From NCBI GenBank assembly GCA_963931865.1, contig OZ007513.1, positions 4,070,098 to 4,134,097 on the forward strand: a DNA stretch of 64,000 nucleotides, read 5' to 3'. Under the pieces are notes generated by a model that was not told where the DNA came from, did not search any database, and was given only the letters and a program-made list of their open reading frames with translations. Positions 22,400-34,524 of this stretch are shown piece by piece (the first letter of the stretch is position 1; each line of letters opens with the position of its first letter). The translations under genes and the position numbers were made by a program. This DNA comes from Axinella damicornis. Lineage: Eukaryota; Porifera; Demospongiae; Axinellida; Axinellidae.

Positions 22400-24095
22400 C
22401 GTGCCTTGACTAACAGCTACCACTGTGCTGTGTGTTAGCTACTCAGTTCCACATTTATCAGTAGCAGCTGCTACTGCTGGTGTCAGTATCATGATTCGGA
22501 TCTGTGGACCGACAGAGACAGACTCGCACACGGGCGTAGAGACTTACCATTCAATTCAATTCAATTCAACCTCCAGTGTTGCATGCATGAGTGTCCTCCC
22601 TCTCTTAAACTGAGCCATCAGTATGTGGTATCACCTGCTCGCAGCGGATGGCATAGCCAAAACTCTCATTGGAACAGTGGGGATGAGAGGGCCTCTTGTG
22701 GTGACACTTGTGAGGGGTGGGGGGAGTTCAGTGTGCTGATATGCCAGAGGGCAGAAGAAAAAACCTCAGAGAGGCTCACTGAATCCGCTTTAGAGTTGGG
22801 ATCGATGTGGCATAAGTGGGTGGGTCACAGCATAATGGTGTGAAAAGGCTATCATCTTAACTACAATGTTGCCATCATTCCTCCCTCACATTTCCCTTCC
22901 TGTCGGTTAATGGAGGTTTTGGAGGGAAAGGAAGGGAGGAGGAAAGGCAGAGCAGTGGAGGGGACCCGGATGAAGGTGGAGGGGGACGTTGACAGCTAAA
23001 GAGGAGGGAGGTACATGTACAGTTCCAGTGAAAGTGAGAAACACCATAGCTATTTCTTGCTGTAGGGTTGCTGCTGCTGAGGTGGCTGCTGAAGTGGTCC
23101 CAGGGGCCCTGCCTTTATGATGGTGGTGGTGACAGTGGGGAACCTGGTATACCGTACGTGTATATATATCATCAGTACAATATCTGCCAGGTTCATTTGG
23201 TGGTGGCTGGGCCGTGCACCATCATATCTCTGCTCCAGCTACAAAAAGGGGAGAATATACATAGGTTGCATCTGCAAAGACCCCTCAAAACTCAGAACAA
23301 TTGCATGCAGAACTATTTGGGTTCCAGCTTATAAAACAAGCTCCCACATCAATAGCTAGTTACCTTTGCTGTCCAACTTTACAACCTTTAACTCAAAGCT
23401 CTATTCCGTGTTAGTGTTTGTGAATGTATTTTATCGTTCTTCAATAAGCGTACCCTCCTTATCTTAGTGTGCCGATGATAATTTCATCCAGGACCCCCAC
23501 TTTAACACCTTATGGTATTTCCCTGCTGACAAGTAAATTCATTCATTCATGTGTTGTTCTTCTGCCATAGGACGTACCCTTAGCATAAGGGAACTTTCTA
23601 AGTTGCCTAAATTCATGCCATGATACACTATAATCTATAAACCTGCTCTAGTTTGATATTGATTTTGTTGTATATGCAACCATTATGTAGATATGACACC
23701 TCATTCTCAGTCAACACTGCATGTGCTCACCCAGGTATATTTTCTCCTGTTGATCTCATTGTCCTGTGCCACTCAGCTGATGGTGTCCCTGACATTGTAT
23801 GCGGCCATGTGGTAGGACTGTTTCACTGGTGTCAGTTTGTCTAGAGGGATTCTCCCTAATGCTATGTACCGATCAGCTGCACATGCTACTGTTCTGCTAA
23901 ACCCATGGAAAGTCCCTGATTAGCTACATCAGCAATTATTTGGTTATGCTATATTGGGTTATTTACTCCAAGGTCAGGGTACAGCATTATGGTACTCACT
24001 GATCATGATTCAGAAGTGATATACTCACTGTTTCAGTTTGCATGTGCATGCATAACATCCCAGGTCACAAGTTTAGGGATCCATAAAGTAGCCGT
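22400..24095. other. No gene recognised
   Basis: Short ORFs only. 22880-22990 is strongly purine-rich (GGAGGGAAAGGAAGGGAGGA). A long spacer with no inverted-repeat element or domain-bearing ORF. Confidence 0.45.
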
Positions 24096-24098
24096 ATA

Positions 24099-24275
24099 AT
24101 TGGGACGAGCCTAAGCGAGCCCCACACTAGCGTGACTTCATTGCGCTGTGCGTGTGTATGTTTGCTTGCTTGCTTGTTTGCTTGGATCTTGCAAATACCG
24201 TAAATTTTAAATCAGCGAATTTCCTTTGCACGTGCACAATAATATTCAAATTCAACAACGAGCTCTACGCACCTT
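24099..24275. mobile_element. Truncated inverted copy of the GGCGAGCCTGAGCG element
   Basis: GGACGAGCCTAAGCGAGCCC, CACTAGCGTGACTTCATTGC and CGTGCACAATAATATTCAAA match in reverse the 3' third of the elements at 14336-14920 and 46921-47466. The copy stops next to a long TG tract. Confidence 0.8.
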
Positions 24276-24283
24276 GACATGAC

Positions 24284-24394
<111 letters not shown>

Positions 24395-24915
24395 GCCCAC
24401 TCATTGAGGGTTCAGTAATTTCCATCTAGTCTAGAGTCAGTGCACTGGCAAAGTATAATACAGCCTGAACACTAACCCTTCCTACTTCCGGAAGTAGGAA
24501 GGCCTGCATTGTTTTAGTAGCTGCAGCTCTATAACGTTTTGATTTATTGCATGTTTGTTATTAGCTAGTTCTAATAGTTGACAATTGGTTAGTTATACTT
24601 TGGTTAACTAAACAACATGCACTAATCAATCACATAAACTGTAGTGCACGAAAATCATTTAGTGATTCCTCTAATTTACACATGTTATGATGTTAAAAAA
24701 TTCATAGTAAGTTTGTGAATGACGACCGAAGATTGATGCAATCAACAACTGTCTGAACATGGCAGTGAAGCTAGAGGTGGTATATACAGTATTACCACAA
24801 TCATGAAGCCAATAAAAAACAAACATGCATTATATATACACACATAAACAGAGTGCATGAAGTACACAACATGGGATAACTGGATGCTTTCACATTCATC
24901 ACATACACCCATACA

Positions 24916-26643
24916 CTACAAGAGGTACTTCACCTTTGTCCGATATTTAGCAGCTCTAGACATCCTAACTGTTTTCAGGTAACGTGCATGTATTGGGTTC
25001 GACCGTGCCTTCTTTTTATAACTGCCTACACGATGAGCAACATATCTTCGGTTCTGTTGAGTAAGAAAGTGAGAACGTGTGGTGGCACTAAGACTCAAGC
25101 CCAATGTGTGAGACAGGGTATGTCCATGTATGAGAGCATCTACACGTTCATGATCATTAGCTGGCCCATGTAAACATTTGAGCCGATTCTGGACAGAAAT
25201 TAGTTCTGTCTGGAACCCATTGTCAGTCGCAATGTGCAGTGCTGATTCTGCACATTGGACTGCACTCTCCACGTCCCCTTCATTCCTGTATACATCAGAC
25301 TGTGTGAACAGATATATGCACTTTGACCTTGGTGCCAGTGTCTCAATGTTAACGTCGGCTAGAGCACACTTTGCACTTGCAATGCTCTCACGATCAACAG
25401 CGTTACCAGACTTGAATGGAGATGAACCCAAACATGCCTGAGCCAGTCGAATTTTAGGGTGGGAGAGATCTAACCCATAATCGTCAAGACTAGCATTTGT
25501 AATTGCCTGCTGTAGTGCAGTTCTTGCCACACCTGCTTTCTTGGTATCTGATTTCATTGCATGTAAAGCCAACTGGATGCTACCATAGCAGTATAAGGTG
25601 AGTGCTCTATCTTCACCATCCTCAACAAATAACTGGATCTCTATTGCTTTTCGTATGTGTTCCAATGCTTTTTCGTTGTTGTTCATGTAACGGTAGAGTT
25701 TTGCTAGAGCCCAATCACATCTTCCCTCGAGGGCAGTTGAATTGTTGCTGCCTATCTCCTGACACATCTCCCTTGCCTTTTCAACACAACTGAAGACTTT
25801 TCCCACCTGTCGTCGAGTGATCCACCCAGTGCAGCTCTCAAGAAGAATTGCCGTACGAACGTCAATACTGTATGTAATACACTCATCTACCAACAGGTCA
25901 GCTTCATCCCACTTGCCATCAAGGTGGAGACGACGCAATTTTTTAATTGTATCCAAATAAGCTGCTGTTTTTAATTTGTCCTCCACAGGCACCTTTGAAA
26001 TGAGAGGTGGTACTGAGTCAGGCTTGTCGAAGAATTGTGGTGAAAGTCCAGTGGTTATTTTATCAAACAGTTCCTTGCGTGTAGGGTGGTCGGTTTCGCC
26101 CCTCAAACAGCAAGCAAAGAGATAATAAGCTGTGGGTCCTTTTGTGTCAAGCCAACTGAGCAGATTCAATATCTTATTATGGCGAGATTCATTAACGTTT
26201 AGGAGCAGATGGAATTCACTCTCTGTGAGTAGTTCTTCTCGTCTCAGAAATGGGACTATAGCATCAATGTCCAGATCTTTCATACTGTCGGCCATTTCGA
26301 CCATACGTTCTTTTACTGTAGAAGAAGCACTTAGGACATCGTCTGAGGCGAATGTGCTCTCTCGTAGCAATACCGAGAGGTAGCGGTGGCCCAAATGTTG
26401 CTCATCATCTTGAAGGCACTGTATAAACAAACAAAAGCCATTCGGTTTATTGTCCAGTATCGAAAGGAGGCGCTTGCCCTTCTCCTCTTTTGTAACGGAG
26501 TCGTTCAGCAAGAATTCACCATCATCACGACATACCAAGACACGGTGCTTTATCAGGTGCGGTAAAATCTCTGGACCATTAATGAAAGTAGAAATCTCAT
26601 CCAGACACTCGTGCGTCCTGGCTGCTTCGTTTTGGTCGCTCAT
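24916..26643 (-). CDS. CARD-CARD-TPR-like protein 2 (575 aa)
   Basis: Paralogue of the 12323-13813 protein, also a single ORF on the minus strand and co-linear over almost its entire length. CARD-like domain 1 is at about 13-95 (LPHLIKHRVL, GKRLLSILDNK). Domain 2 is at about 108-195 (IVPFLRREELL, NKILNLLSWLDTKG). TPR-like helices follow (ALEHIRKAIEIQ, CIYLFTQSDVYRNEGDVESA). It differs by a four-residue deletion in the CITSKTQYSIDV region of copy 1, here CITYSIDV, and by a basic C-terminal extension of about 80 residues rich in K/R (YKKKARS, RAAKYRTKVK) with no recognised domain. Whether the extension is real coding sequence or read-through past an ancestral stop is unsettled. The likely role is CARD-mediated adaptor or scaffold, by inference. 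Confidence 0.85.
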   Translation of the reverse strand: MSDQNEAARTHECLDEISTFINGPEILPHLIKHRVLVCRDDGEFLLNDSVTKEEKGKRLLSILDNKPNGFCLFIQCLQDDEQHLGHRYLSVLLRESTFASDDVLSASSTVKERMVEMADSMKDLDIDAIVPFLRREELLTESEFHLLLNVNESRHNKILNLLSWLDTKGPTAYYLFACCLRGETDHPTRKELFDKITTGLSPQFFDKPDSVPPLISKVPVEDKLKTAAYLDTIKKLRRLHLDGKWDEADLLVDECITYSIDVRTAILLESCTGWITRRQVGKVFSCVEKAREMCQEIGSNNSTALEGRCDWALAKLYRYMNNNEKALEHIRKAIEIQLFVEDGEDRALTLYCYGSIQLALHAMKSDTKKAGVARTALQQAITNASLDDYGLDLSHPKIRLAQACLGSSPFKSGNAVDRESIASAKCALADVNIETLAPRSKCIYLFTQSDVYRNEGDVESAVQCAESALHIATDNGFQTELISVQNRLKCLHGPANDHERVDALIHGHTLSHTLGLSLSATTRSHFLTQQNRRYVAHRVGSYKKKARSNPIHARYLKTVRMSRAAKYRTKVKYLL

Positions 26644-26699
26644 AGCAGTACCGCACTACTACTACTTCATGTACTACCACTAAATTACGTTTTGTCAAT

Positions 26700-27260
26700 C
26701 ATCGATGAATCCTATTGTACTTGGCTTCAATTGTGCCGAAAGTACTATGTAGGCTCTCTCACACCATGGATAATAGAGCATATTATCCATGCTCACACGC
26801 GCCCTCCCCCGTCCTTCCGATTTCTGTTCGCGTGTGGGAAAGAGCCTGGAAACGAAACTACGCACAATCAGCCACTGAATTCCGCATAATATATTGTATG
26901 TAGGGTAGCCGCCCCTATTATGAGACACGAAGCCATTTGTTCAATTAAGTTAACCAACAAGCTATCAACAGGATGTGATTGTACTGTACTATCGTAAGCG
27001 ATCAATATTCGGACACCATGGACACCCGTTCAGGCGTCTGGATACAGTTATCAACTCCGAAGCCATTCCGTGTGGGGGTCTGGCCCCGCGAGACTACTCC
27101 TAGGGTGCAACAACACTTCAAGAGGAGAGCCCCTCCCTTCGAGTTAGATAGATTCTACAGCTGATTAAACGTATGGCGTCTGAAACAACCAATGATCGGA
27201 CAAAATTTATACATCATCGGACGGCTGTTCAAACGGCATAATATGGGTCACAATCCGAGA
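26700..27260. other. Intergenic; one small ORF of unknown status
   Basis: The sequence carries GGAAAGAGCCTGGAAACGAA (a decayed MITE end). A 48-codon ORF from the ATG at 27018 to 27164 (starting MDTRSGVWIQL, ending FELDRFYS) has an unusually protein-like composition but no domain I recognise and no detectable neighbour exon. Listed as unknown and not called as a gene. Confidence 0.3.
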
Positions 27261-27263
27261 TGG

Positions 27264-27358
27264 TCTCGGTCCCAGACCCACCAGCCCAGCGCGAATCTCA
27301 CGCGCGGGGGGAAAGCGATCCGCGCTTGGGGTTGGTTTTGGTCTGGGACCGAGACGCA
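27264..27358. mobile_element. Foldback MITE with GGTCTCGGTCCCAGACCC ends
   Basis: GGTCTCGGTCCCAGACCCAC pairs with TTGGTCTGGGACCGAGAC. Inner arms carry CGCGAATCTCACGCGC and GCGATCCGCGCTTGGGG. Related copies are at 32218-32326 and 47972-48048. Confidence 0.75.
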
Positions 27359-27510
27359 CCAGAAACGGAATTGCGTAGATGAAGTTTGATTGTGGTAAAG
27401 ATACATGACATATATATAGTGACATAGCCTAGGTGTAGTACTTCTTGGTATATGCCCAATTATACAATAGCCCATACTATAGTTTTGCAGTGGCGTCCGA
27501 ATTTGAAGAT

Positions 27511-27543
27511 GGGTGTTGCGAAGGTGTGGCCGTACTAAGTTGT
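27511..27543 (+). promoter_or_regulatory. Conserved start-region motif, gene A
   Basis: GGGTGTTGCGAAGGTGTG followed by CGTACTAAGTTGT, ending five bases before the ATG of gene A. The same motif occurs upstream of the paralogue at 35560-35592. It probably marks the transcription start or 5' UTR of both genes. Confidence 0.55.
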
Positions 27544-27547
27544 AGAT

Positions 27548-30500
27548 ATGGCCAGCCAGACAGCTCCAGTTACTGCGGAAGGTCAAACAGCAAATGATTC
27601 TGATCGCATCTCCAGCTTTTACTGCCTCCTGGAAAACGGCGAAAGTTGTGCTCCCGGCGATGGCTTTATAATCGATTTAGATCGGCTTTGCGAGTTGACA
27701 TCGTTGTTACCTGCACTGCATTGGCAAGAACGAAGAAGAGTAGGAGAGCTCCAGACAAATTATGCCCTCGTCACTTGCCATAGCACCTTTCCTGGTTTGT
27801 CTCCTGACTCACCTCACCTTCCCCCTGACTCGGAAATTTCTTCACTGAATGGTTGGACAATTTCGTGTCCAGCCATCGAGAACGGTGACAAGCAAAACTT
27901 AAGAAGCCTTGTTTGTGGGGTGATTTCCTGCTGTGGTCCTGAAAGCTTGTTCTCACGTGTAGTCGGAGGGGAAACTGCCGGGAAGGCAGTTCAAGAGGCC
28001 CGAGCATTAATACCACACCCAAGCAATGCACAGATTTGCGAAATTGGACTCAACATCACGATCCTCTTCCATAATAAAAGATTCGAGGAACTACTCAGAA
28101 CCGCTCATTCCACACACAGTCCCCCACTCAGTCCCCCAGTGGTGCCTGTCCTGAAGTACCTGGATCATAATGCGTGTAGGACAGAACTTGACCAGATCAT
28201 CTGTGAAGCCAACTGTGAAAAAGAGCAACAGTCAGAATGCAGTTCTACACCACTCCATGTTTATTATCGCAATGAAGCAGGAGGCTGCCCACGAACCACA
28301 GCAGTCTCTAGGATTGAATACGAACGCATTCCACATGTACAACCTTCCACAAAACATGCACTCAGCCATGAAATGAGCATGTATGAGAAATTTCAGAAGC
28401 TGACTTACCATGCAGGCAGCTCTGCAATCGGGGTCTTGGGAAAATACTTTGGTTCACCACTGGTGTACTACAATCACAGTACCAAAGAACTCACTGTAAT
28501 TGGGGTGCACGCTGGGTTTGTGCAGGGAAGAAATGTTGCCGTCACATTTTATGGAATCCTGCACCTTCTTCAAGGTTTGTCATCATATTCAGCATCCATT
28601 TCTTGCATGGTTTGTTGGTTGAAACATTTGATACATTGAATTCGAACATTCTCGGGTAAAAATCAAAATCATTAATTTTTCTCCCAATTGTTTTATGATA
28701 TCTAGGTGGACCTGCACCTGTGCTGTCAGTCCTCAGACTTTTCAAATCTCCAAGACTCTGGCCTTCAAGATGGGTTTACCTCCTCATTCCACATCTAGGT
28801 TAGAACTACATGCGAGCAGGCGTGTGTAAAGTATGCATTAGCAAGTTAACATGAACTGACATCTTTACCTTTGACAATTTTGATGCCTCGGTTAATTGAA
28901 GCAAATAATGGATGCATTAGCTATACCTTAAGATTAGCGAAGTGGATATTGGTCCGGCAGGAAGCAGGGCAATGGGTTAGGGTATATTAGGGCCAGGGCC
29001 GGTTCTAGATGCGCACGCGTTTCTGGTATCTATACCTAAAGTATGTATTTCCTGCTGGACCAATATCCACGTCGTAAGATTAAAGGTGCATGACGTTTAG
29101 TGGATCGCGAGCATATAGCAGATTTGATGGTACTAGAAACTATTCTATTACCAATTCTCATCAAGTGGCAACTGCACTGCTAGCACTGGTAGCAAGGCTA
29201 GTGCAACAGCTAGGTAGGCCAAACGTACTTCACTGTCAAAGACCAGGCTAGGATTGTTATAACTGAGCTTGGTTAGGTACCTCAGTTGCAATTAGAAAGC
29301 ACACCAAAGCAAATATACAAGTACCTGCTTTTAGGAGATACTTTGTTAACAAGCATTGGGACATTTGGCGACAAAACAAGTGGACCCTTTATGACCAGCA
29401 TTCAAGTGGCCTCTTATGCATTAATGTTTGATAACAAACAGACACTTGTAAGGGCACTTTGATAGCAAGCAGATAGGCAATTAATGATAGCAAGCAGGCA
29501 CATTGTATGCAGATTGTGAGTTATAAGGGACACTTTAGTAACAAGCAGGTACGAAGGAGTAGCAGATCACTCTTGAGCTGCATGGGAGAGCATTTATAGA
29601 ATGCATGCTTTCCAATTGTAACTGGAACTGGGTTAACCAAGCTCAACCCTGCTCATTTTACAGTGTGTCAGAATGGCACCTCAGGTCATACTCTCACCTC
29701 GTGCATCCACACTGCATACTATACAGCTAGCCTCATTCCCAGGCTGGATTGTCAGAGTGGCACCTCAGGTCATACTCTCACCTCACGCATCCACACTGCA
29801 TACTATACAGCTAGCCTCATTCCCAGGCTGCATTGTCAGAGTGGCACCTCAGGTCATACTCTCACCTTGCGCATCCACACTGCATACTATACAGCTAGCC
29901 TCGTTCCCAGGCTGCATTGTCAGAGTGGCACCTCAGGTCATAATCTCACCTCGCGCATCCACACTGCATACTATACAGCTAGCCTCATTCCCAGGCTGCA
30001 TTGTCAGAATGGCACCTCAGGTCATACTCTCACCTTGTGCATCCACACTGCATACTATACAGCTAGCCTCATTCCCAGGCTGCATTGTCAGAGTGGCACC
30101 TCAGGTCATACTCTCACCTCGTGCATCCACACTGCATACTATACAGCTAGCCTCATTCCCAGGTTGCATTGTCAGAATGGCACCTCAGGTCATAATCTCA
30201 CCTCGTGCATCCACACTGCATATACTATACAGCTAGCCTCATTCCCAGGCTGCATTGTCGTGTAGGCTGTAGGTTAATGTGCACTTTACTTAGAGACTAA
30301 AGGTATAACCTATCTGAGAGGAAGCTGACCCAGATCATCTTGCATGTGGTTACTGACGACTGAACAGTGTTTGTGTGTACAGTCCCAGCACTATCCTGAA
30401 AATGTGGTTTGGGGTTGTCATGGCAACATCACCAGTAACGTCACCAGGTGGAAAGCTACACCAGCTGCCATCAATTACATGAAATTCAATCATACTTGTA

Positions 30501-33500
30501 AGCGAAATGCAGTTGTAGTGACTCCCTCACAGATGTTCTGACCACTGTCAATGTGTTAGGTTGCAGATCACTGGTCAGGAAGGCTGCTCTTATATAGATT
30601 GTGAAGGGCCACATGTACAACGAAGATGAATGAGCTTCTAATTCCACACATCCTTTTAGAAACAGATTGCTTATATATATTAGGTTAACCACACAGTTGT
30701 TACTGTACGTGGTTGACAAGCCCCATATGTGGTTATGACATACTGAGTTCATTTTGGAGTTAGAGCCTAATTGCATGAATTCATAGAACGTGAGAGTATA
30801 AGCTGGAGCAGATTTGTAAATCAAAATTAGGCTGATGGTATAGCTAATTCAAGGTAGAAAGTTGTTAACATCTACATAAATGAAACAAAATTACCCTTGG
30901 TTAAGTCAGTCAGCCCAACTCCAAACTGAAGACATCTTTTTCCATCATCTCTTCATGCATGCGTAGCTTATCTCTTTTTCAATAACAATTGATCCCAACT
31001 TGTGCATACATTTGTGAAGAAGTAGCTACAATTAAACTGACACATTCTGTTTGGGTTAACAGAGGACCCAGGAAAAGAGATGGAGTGTGGCTACCTTTTT
31101 GAGATTCTGCACTTCCTTTTGGAGGAGAGACTTGGAACCCGCTGGGTCAAGTTACTTCTGGACTTACAAGATGTGGAAAATGAGGCGGCTCTGGATCTGC
31201 TCTCTCTCCTGTTCAAACGTTGTAAGAGTTGTATTATTGTGCTCAGTATAATAATTTTGTGGGTGGTTCAAGTAAAACTGAACCTTATGATTTGAAACAA
31301 TTTTTTTATAGCCTCAGAGACAAATTAAACCGAGGAATACAAATGGCTGTCCTCACCTGTGAATGTGCAGCTACGTATGTTAGCTTGATTATTATAATCA
31401 GTGCACAAAGACAGAAAGCCACACCCACCTTAATTGACTGGAATATGAATATCATTAAGGTTCAGTTTTTACTTGAACCACCCACAGAGCTCCACATGGT
31501 AAATAATGAAGGTAGCTATTGAGTGACATGTCATGTTTAAGCGGCCCTAACCACGGGGCCACCGTTCACTTTTTTGCCGACGCAATCCCCCTTTTTGCCT
31601 TGACCTGTGAACCAACAACCAACCATGTGACGTGTGCGTAGTATACAGAGGTATACGGTCCAAGTAGTAAGATATACGGAAGTGCACGAGTAATGGACAC
31701 GTGCAATGAAGGTTGACGAGCGCGTTGACGATCCGAGGTCGTGGAAGAAGCGCGTCCTCGGTAGACTACTGCAGTTGTGGGGCAGATCTCTCATCACTGA
31801 GCGTATATCACGTCAGAAAACACTTGGCTGGGTCGAATCGCTTGAAGGTACAGGCAGCGAGTGGGCTGTAGGCGCCCACGTCCACCAAGAGGACGTCTGT
31901 CGTGCAGCGCCCATGCACAGAGCTGAAATGGAGGTAGAGAGAGGGCCTAGGGGGGGATAGGGAAGCGGTTTTGACGGCATAAAAAGGCTAGAATCCCTGC
32001 AAGCACCAAATTGCCACTCCGAGTACTTTTTTGCCTGAGGGGAGAAACAACCAACTAACTAAAGTGGCATTGCGTCTGGCAATTTGGTAACTGTGGCCTC
32101 GTGGCCCTAACTATAAAATTTAGCTAAAGGCCCACATTCCACATAGCCACACCAATTATTATGCCAGATACATCAATACAGGACACTATAAGCTCTTCAT
32201 TAAGCTCTTCGGTGTCGTTAGTCTCGGCACCAGACCCAACCTGTGCGGATCGCTTCCGGTATTATGTGCGTGATACTGGAAGCAATCTGCACTGGGGTTG
32301 GTTTCGGTCTGGGGCCGAGTCTATTCTGTGGAATGAGTACCAAGTGTGGTACTGCGATTAGCTTTCTAATTCTAGCTGCTCACCCCCACTGACGTGTATT
32401 ACATATTGGCACACCTTGTCCAACAGTTGAAAGTGTTGATCGTGCAGTTATAAGCACAGTGCTCACTGAGTTATGCGTGGGTACTAAGGGAGGAGGAATT
32501 GATGGTGATATTCTACAGCTTTGCAAGAGTGTTATCGATATTTTGGAAGGAGCAGTTAAGGAACGTGTGCCAGAAAGAAGAATAAGGCTGGTTGAAAAGA
32601 GCTGCAAGTTCTACTGCAGGTTACTGAACTTCAAGTATTCAGGTATATACTGTACAAACTAGTAGGGTTAGTTGTCATGGCAACCCTGTCATTTTAATTG
32701 CTAGCCTGCAGCCTACAGCCTAAGGTTTTCACTGGCTTACAAACTTAATAAACTCCCTGCAGAGTCCGAGAATGTACTACAAAAAACTGAGAACCTTTGT
32801 ACACTGGAACGTGTTCATCACACATACGCTTCCTCTGCTGTGGTCCAGGGAAGCATTGCTGGTGCCTTCATGAAGTGTTATCACACACTAGAAAGTAAGT
32901 TACTGGAATATTAGCGTGGATGCATGAAGCTTGTTACTGGTATCTTCATTTTAACCCAGTGCTGGCAGATTCTCATATAGCTCTGAAATATGCCAAGTCA
33001 GAGTGGAATCTCTCTCAACAGCTTCAATTTCACTCCTGTAGTTATAAGTGTTTGGGAGTGCCACCAGTATACTTTATAGCATGTGATGAACTGTGTAGGT
33101 AGATGAACTTCTGCACTACTTTGCTCTACTGCACTATTTACTCAATCATGAGCTTTCAACCACACACAATTTGTATAGTCTCAAGTTTCTAAGCTCATGC
33201 ATGAACAGTGCATTACTACGCCCAACCTAAACAGTATGACAATTAATGACTACAATCCTCCAAGCACAGAATTAAATGGCCAAGCAGTAGCTGCACTGTC
33301 CCTGCAACCCCATATACGCAGGCTAGACCAGTTCAATCTCTGCTTCAGCATTATGCAATTATGCTTCTATTATGAGTGGCATGCACTATGAATTTTCTTC
33401 ATGCAGACAAGTACAAACAGCTTGAAGACAAGCACAAACAGCTTGAAGAAATTGCTACTCCTGTGCATAACATAACGAACATTTACGACCCCAAATCTCA

Positions 33501-33531
33501 CACCTGCAAACGCTTGCTACCTAACAGATGA
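27548..33531 (+). CDS. Gene A: degenerate trypsin-like domain plus helical/coiled-coil tail (583 aa)
   Basis: Six exons: 27548-28574, 28706-28798, 31063-31221, 32427-32642, 32763-32894 and 33407-33531. All five introns are phase 1, and the joined frame is open to TGA. Exon 1 (342 residues) reads like a chymotrypsin-fold domain: GDGFIIDL, then LVTCHST at the place of the usual TAxH, CEIGLNITILF at the usual Asp strand, and GKYFGSPLVYY with GVHAG at the usual GxSGxP site. On this reading His is kept, Asp is Glu and the nucleophile is Phe, so catalysis is unlikely. Exons 2-5 are helical and unlike anything I recognise (MECGYLFEILHFLLEERLG, VEKSCKFYCRLLNF). Exon 6 has a short KQLEDKH heptad repeat. 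Gene B at 35730-42991 has the same structure. The protease assignment is by pattern, not by search; role unknown. Confidence 0.75.
28942..29070. mobile_element. MITE with GTGGATATTGGTCCGGCAGG ends
   Basis: The left arm is inverted as CCTGCTGGACCAATATCCAC. About 130 bp in intron 2 of gene A. Confidence 0.75.
29667..30261. repeat. 84-bp tandem repeat, 7 copies, in intron of gene A
   Basis: Each 84-base unit runs from GTCAGAGTGGCACCTCAGGT through GCATCCACACTGCATACTAT to CTAGCCTCATTCCCAGGCTG. The last part equals the terminal sequence of the common foldback MITE family, so the array probably grew from one such element. 84 is divisible by three, which explains the long open frames here. Confidence 0.92.
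31541..32112. mobile_element. MITE with GGCCCTAACCACGGGGCCAC ends
   Basis: The left end is matched imperfectly by GTGGCCTCGTGGCCCTAAC at the right. GCCGACGCAATCCCC near the left and GGCATTGCGTCTGGC near the right are also inverted. Located in intron 3 of gene A. Confidence 0.6.
32218..32326. mobile_element. Foldback MITE (GTCTCGGCACCAGACCC) in gene A intron
   Basis: GTCTCGGCACCAGACCCAAC is matched by GTTTCGGTCTGGGGCCGAG. Inner arms contain GCGGATCGCTTCC and GGAAGCAATCTGC. Confidence 0.7.
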
Positions 33532-33539
33532 TGGACTGA

Positions 33540-34140
33540 GCTGCTATATTTTCGTTACAGCTGTTTGTTATTTAGTGCTCCCTCTCCCCACCAGCCCCAC
33601 GTATGTCCTATCGTATTGGATGTGTGTACACTATTATTCATTTACTCTCCTTTTCATCAATTTATACCTTTCAGCTGTAAAATGATTGTTGCCTTCACAC
33701 GAATGACCCACTATTGTAATAATATAGCTGTGGGGGTTGTGTTTAAATATCCCGAGAGATGTTGCATGAATTAATGTTGAAGGAGGATTACTGTTTTATT
33801 GCTTGCCACAGTGCTTCCCCTACAATGCCTCCTGGGAGTTGTCACATGATCCATCAAGTTATTAATGATCAAATTCAAGAGTTCATCATGCCTGCATGAC
33901 TCATTAGTCATCATGTATGAATTTTTCAAGCCACCCCCAAAGTAGGCAGGTGGGTGATGACAACCAAATTGAAGTGGCCTTACGTCGGCAAGGTCACAGC
34001 ATAGCGTATCTGCAAGCTTTATAGCTACACTGTATAAATTCTGCAGCAAGTTCCTCACACAAATATTGGGTGGGCAGACGTCTAATGCTATAGACCTCCC
34101 ACCCATAGCCAGTAATTATTGTCCTTCAATACACAGTTCA
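33540..34140. other. 3' flank of gene A; relic repeat shared with 35130-35320
   Basis: TTGTCACATGATCCATCAAG with ATTAATGATCAAATTCAAGA resembles TTTCACATGACCCAATAATT with ATTCATGATCAAATCCAAAA at about 35140-35180. The flanks either share a repeat or were duplicated with the gene. No gene was recognised. Confidence 0.45.
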
Positions 34141-34144
34141 TTTG

Positions 34145-34240
34145 TAGCCTCGTTCCCTGGCCCCGCCCAGAATCGCTTGCAGTACGGATATCTGTACTGC
34201 AAGCGATGAAAAGCTGGGCGGGGCCTGGGAACGAGGCTAG
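34145..34240. mobile_element. Foldback MITE (GCCTCGTTCCCTGGCCCCGC)
   Basis: TAGCCTCGTTCCCTGGCCCC pairs with GGGGCCTGGGAACGAGGCTA. Inner arms are CGCTTGCAGTACGG and CTGTACTGCAAGCG. It resembles 5798-5894. Confidence 0.85.
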
Positions 34241-34524
34241 TTCATTTGTATATTGGTAATAATTATGTTTAACGTTTAGTCTTTTACATCCATGACCTTT
34301 CAGCCAAAGGCTGGTCTCCCAAGGGGAGGAGGGGTAAAGAATGCACTTTACCTGGGAAACAGCAGGTGGGATTAATATTCGAACCTATACATGTTGGTCA
34401 CAGTCAAATGCTTTATAGCTAGCTACTTTGCCACAAGTCTTAGTTTTTCATCTCAAACTGAAAATATATTCCTCCGGTGTTACCATCTCAACAGTTACAA
34501 TAATGGTTTTTGCAGTATAGCCCT

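Noticed and set aside
22415..24095. Small ORFs of 60-90 codons as genes
   Set aside because: No domain, no conserved neighbour, no clear splice structure; consistent with chance in AT/GC-balanced intergenic DNA.
29663..30265. Two overlapping repeat ORFs of about 190-200 codons
   Set aside because: Caused by the 84-bp tandem repeat inside intron 2 of gene A; two frames are equally open and contain the MITE tip.
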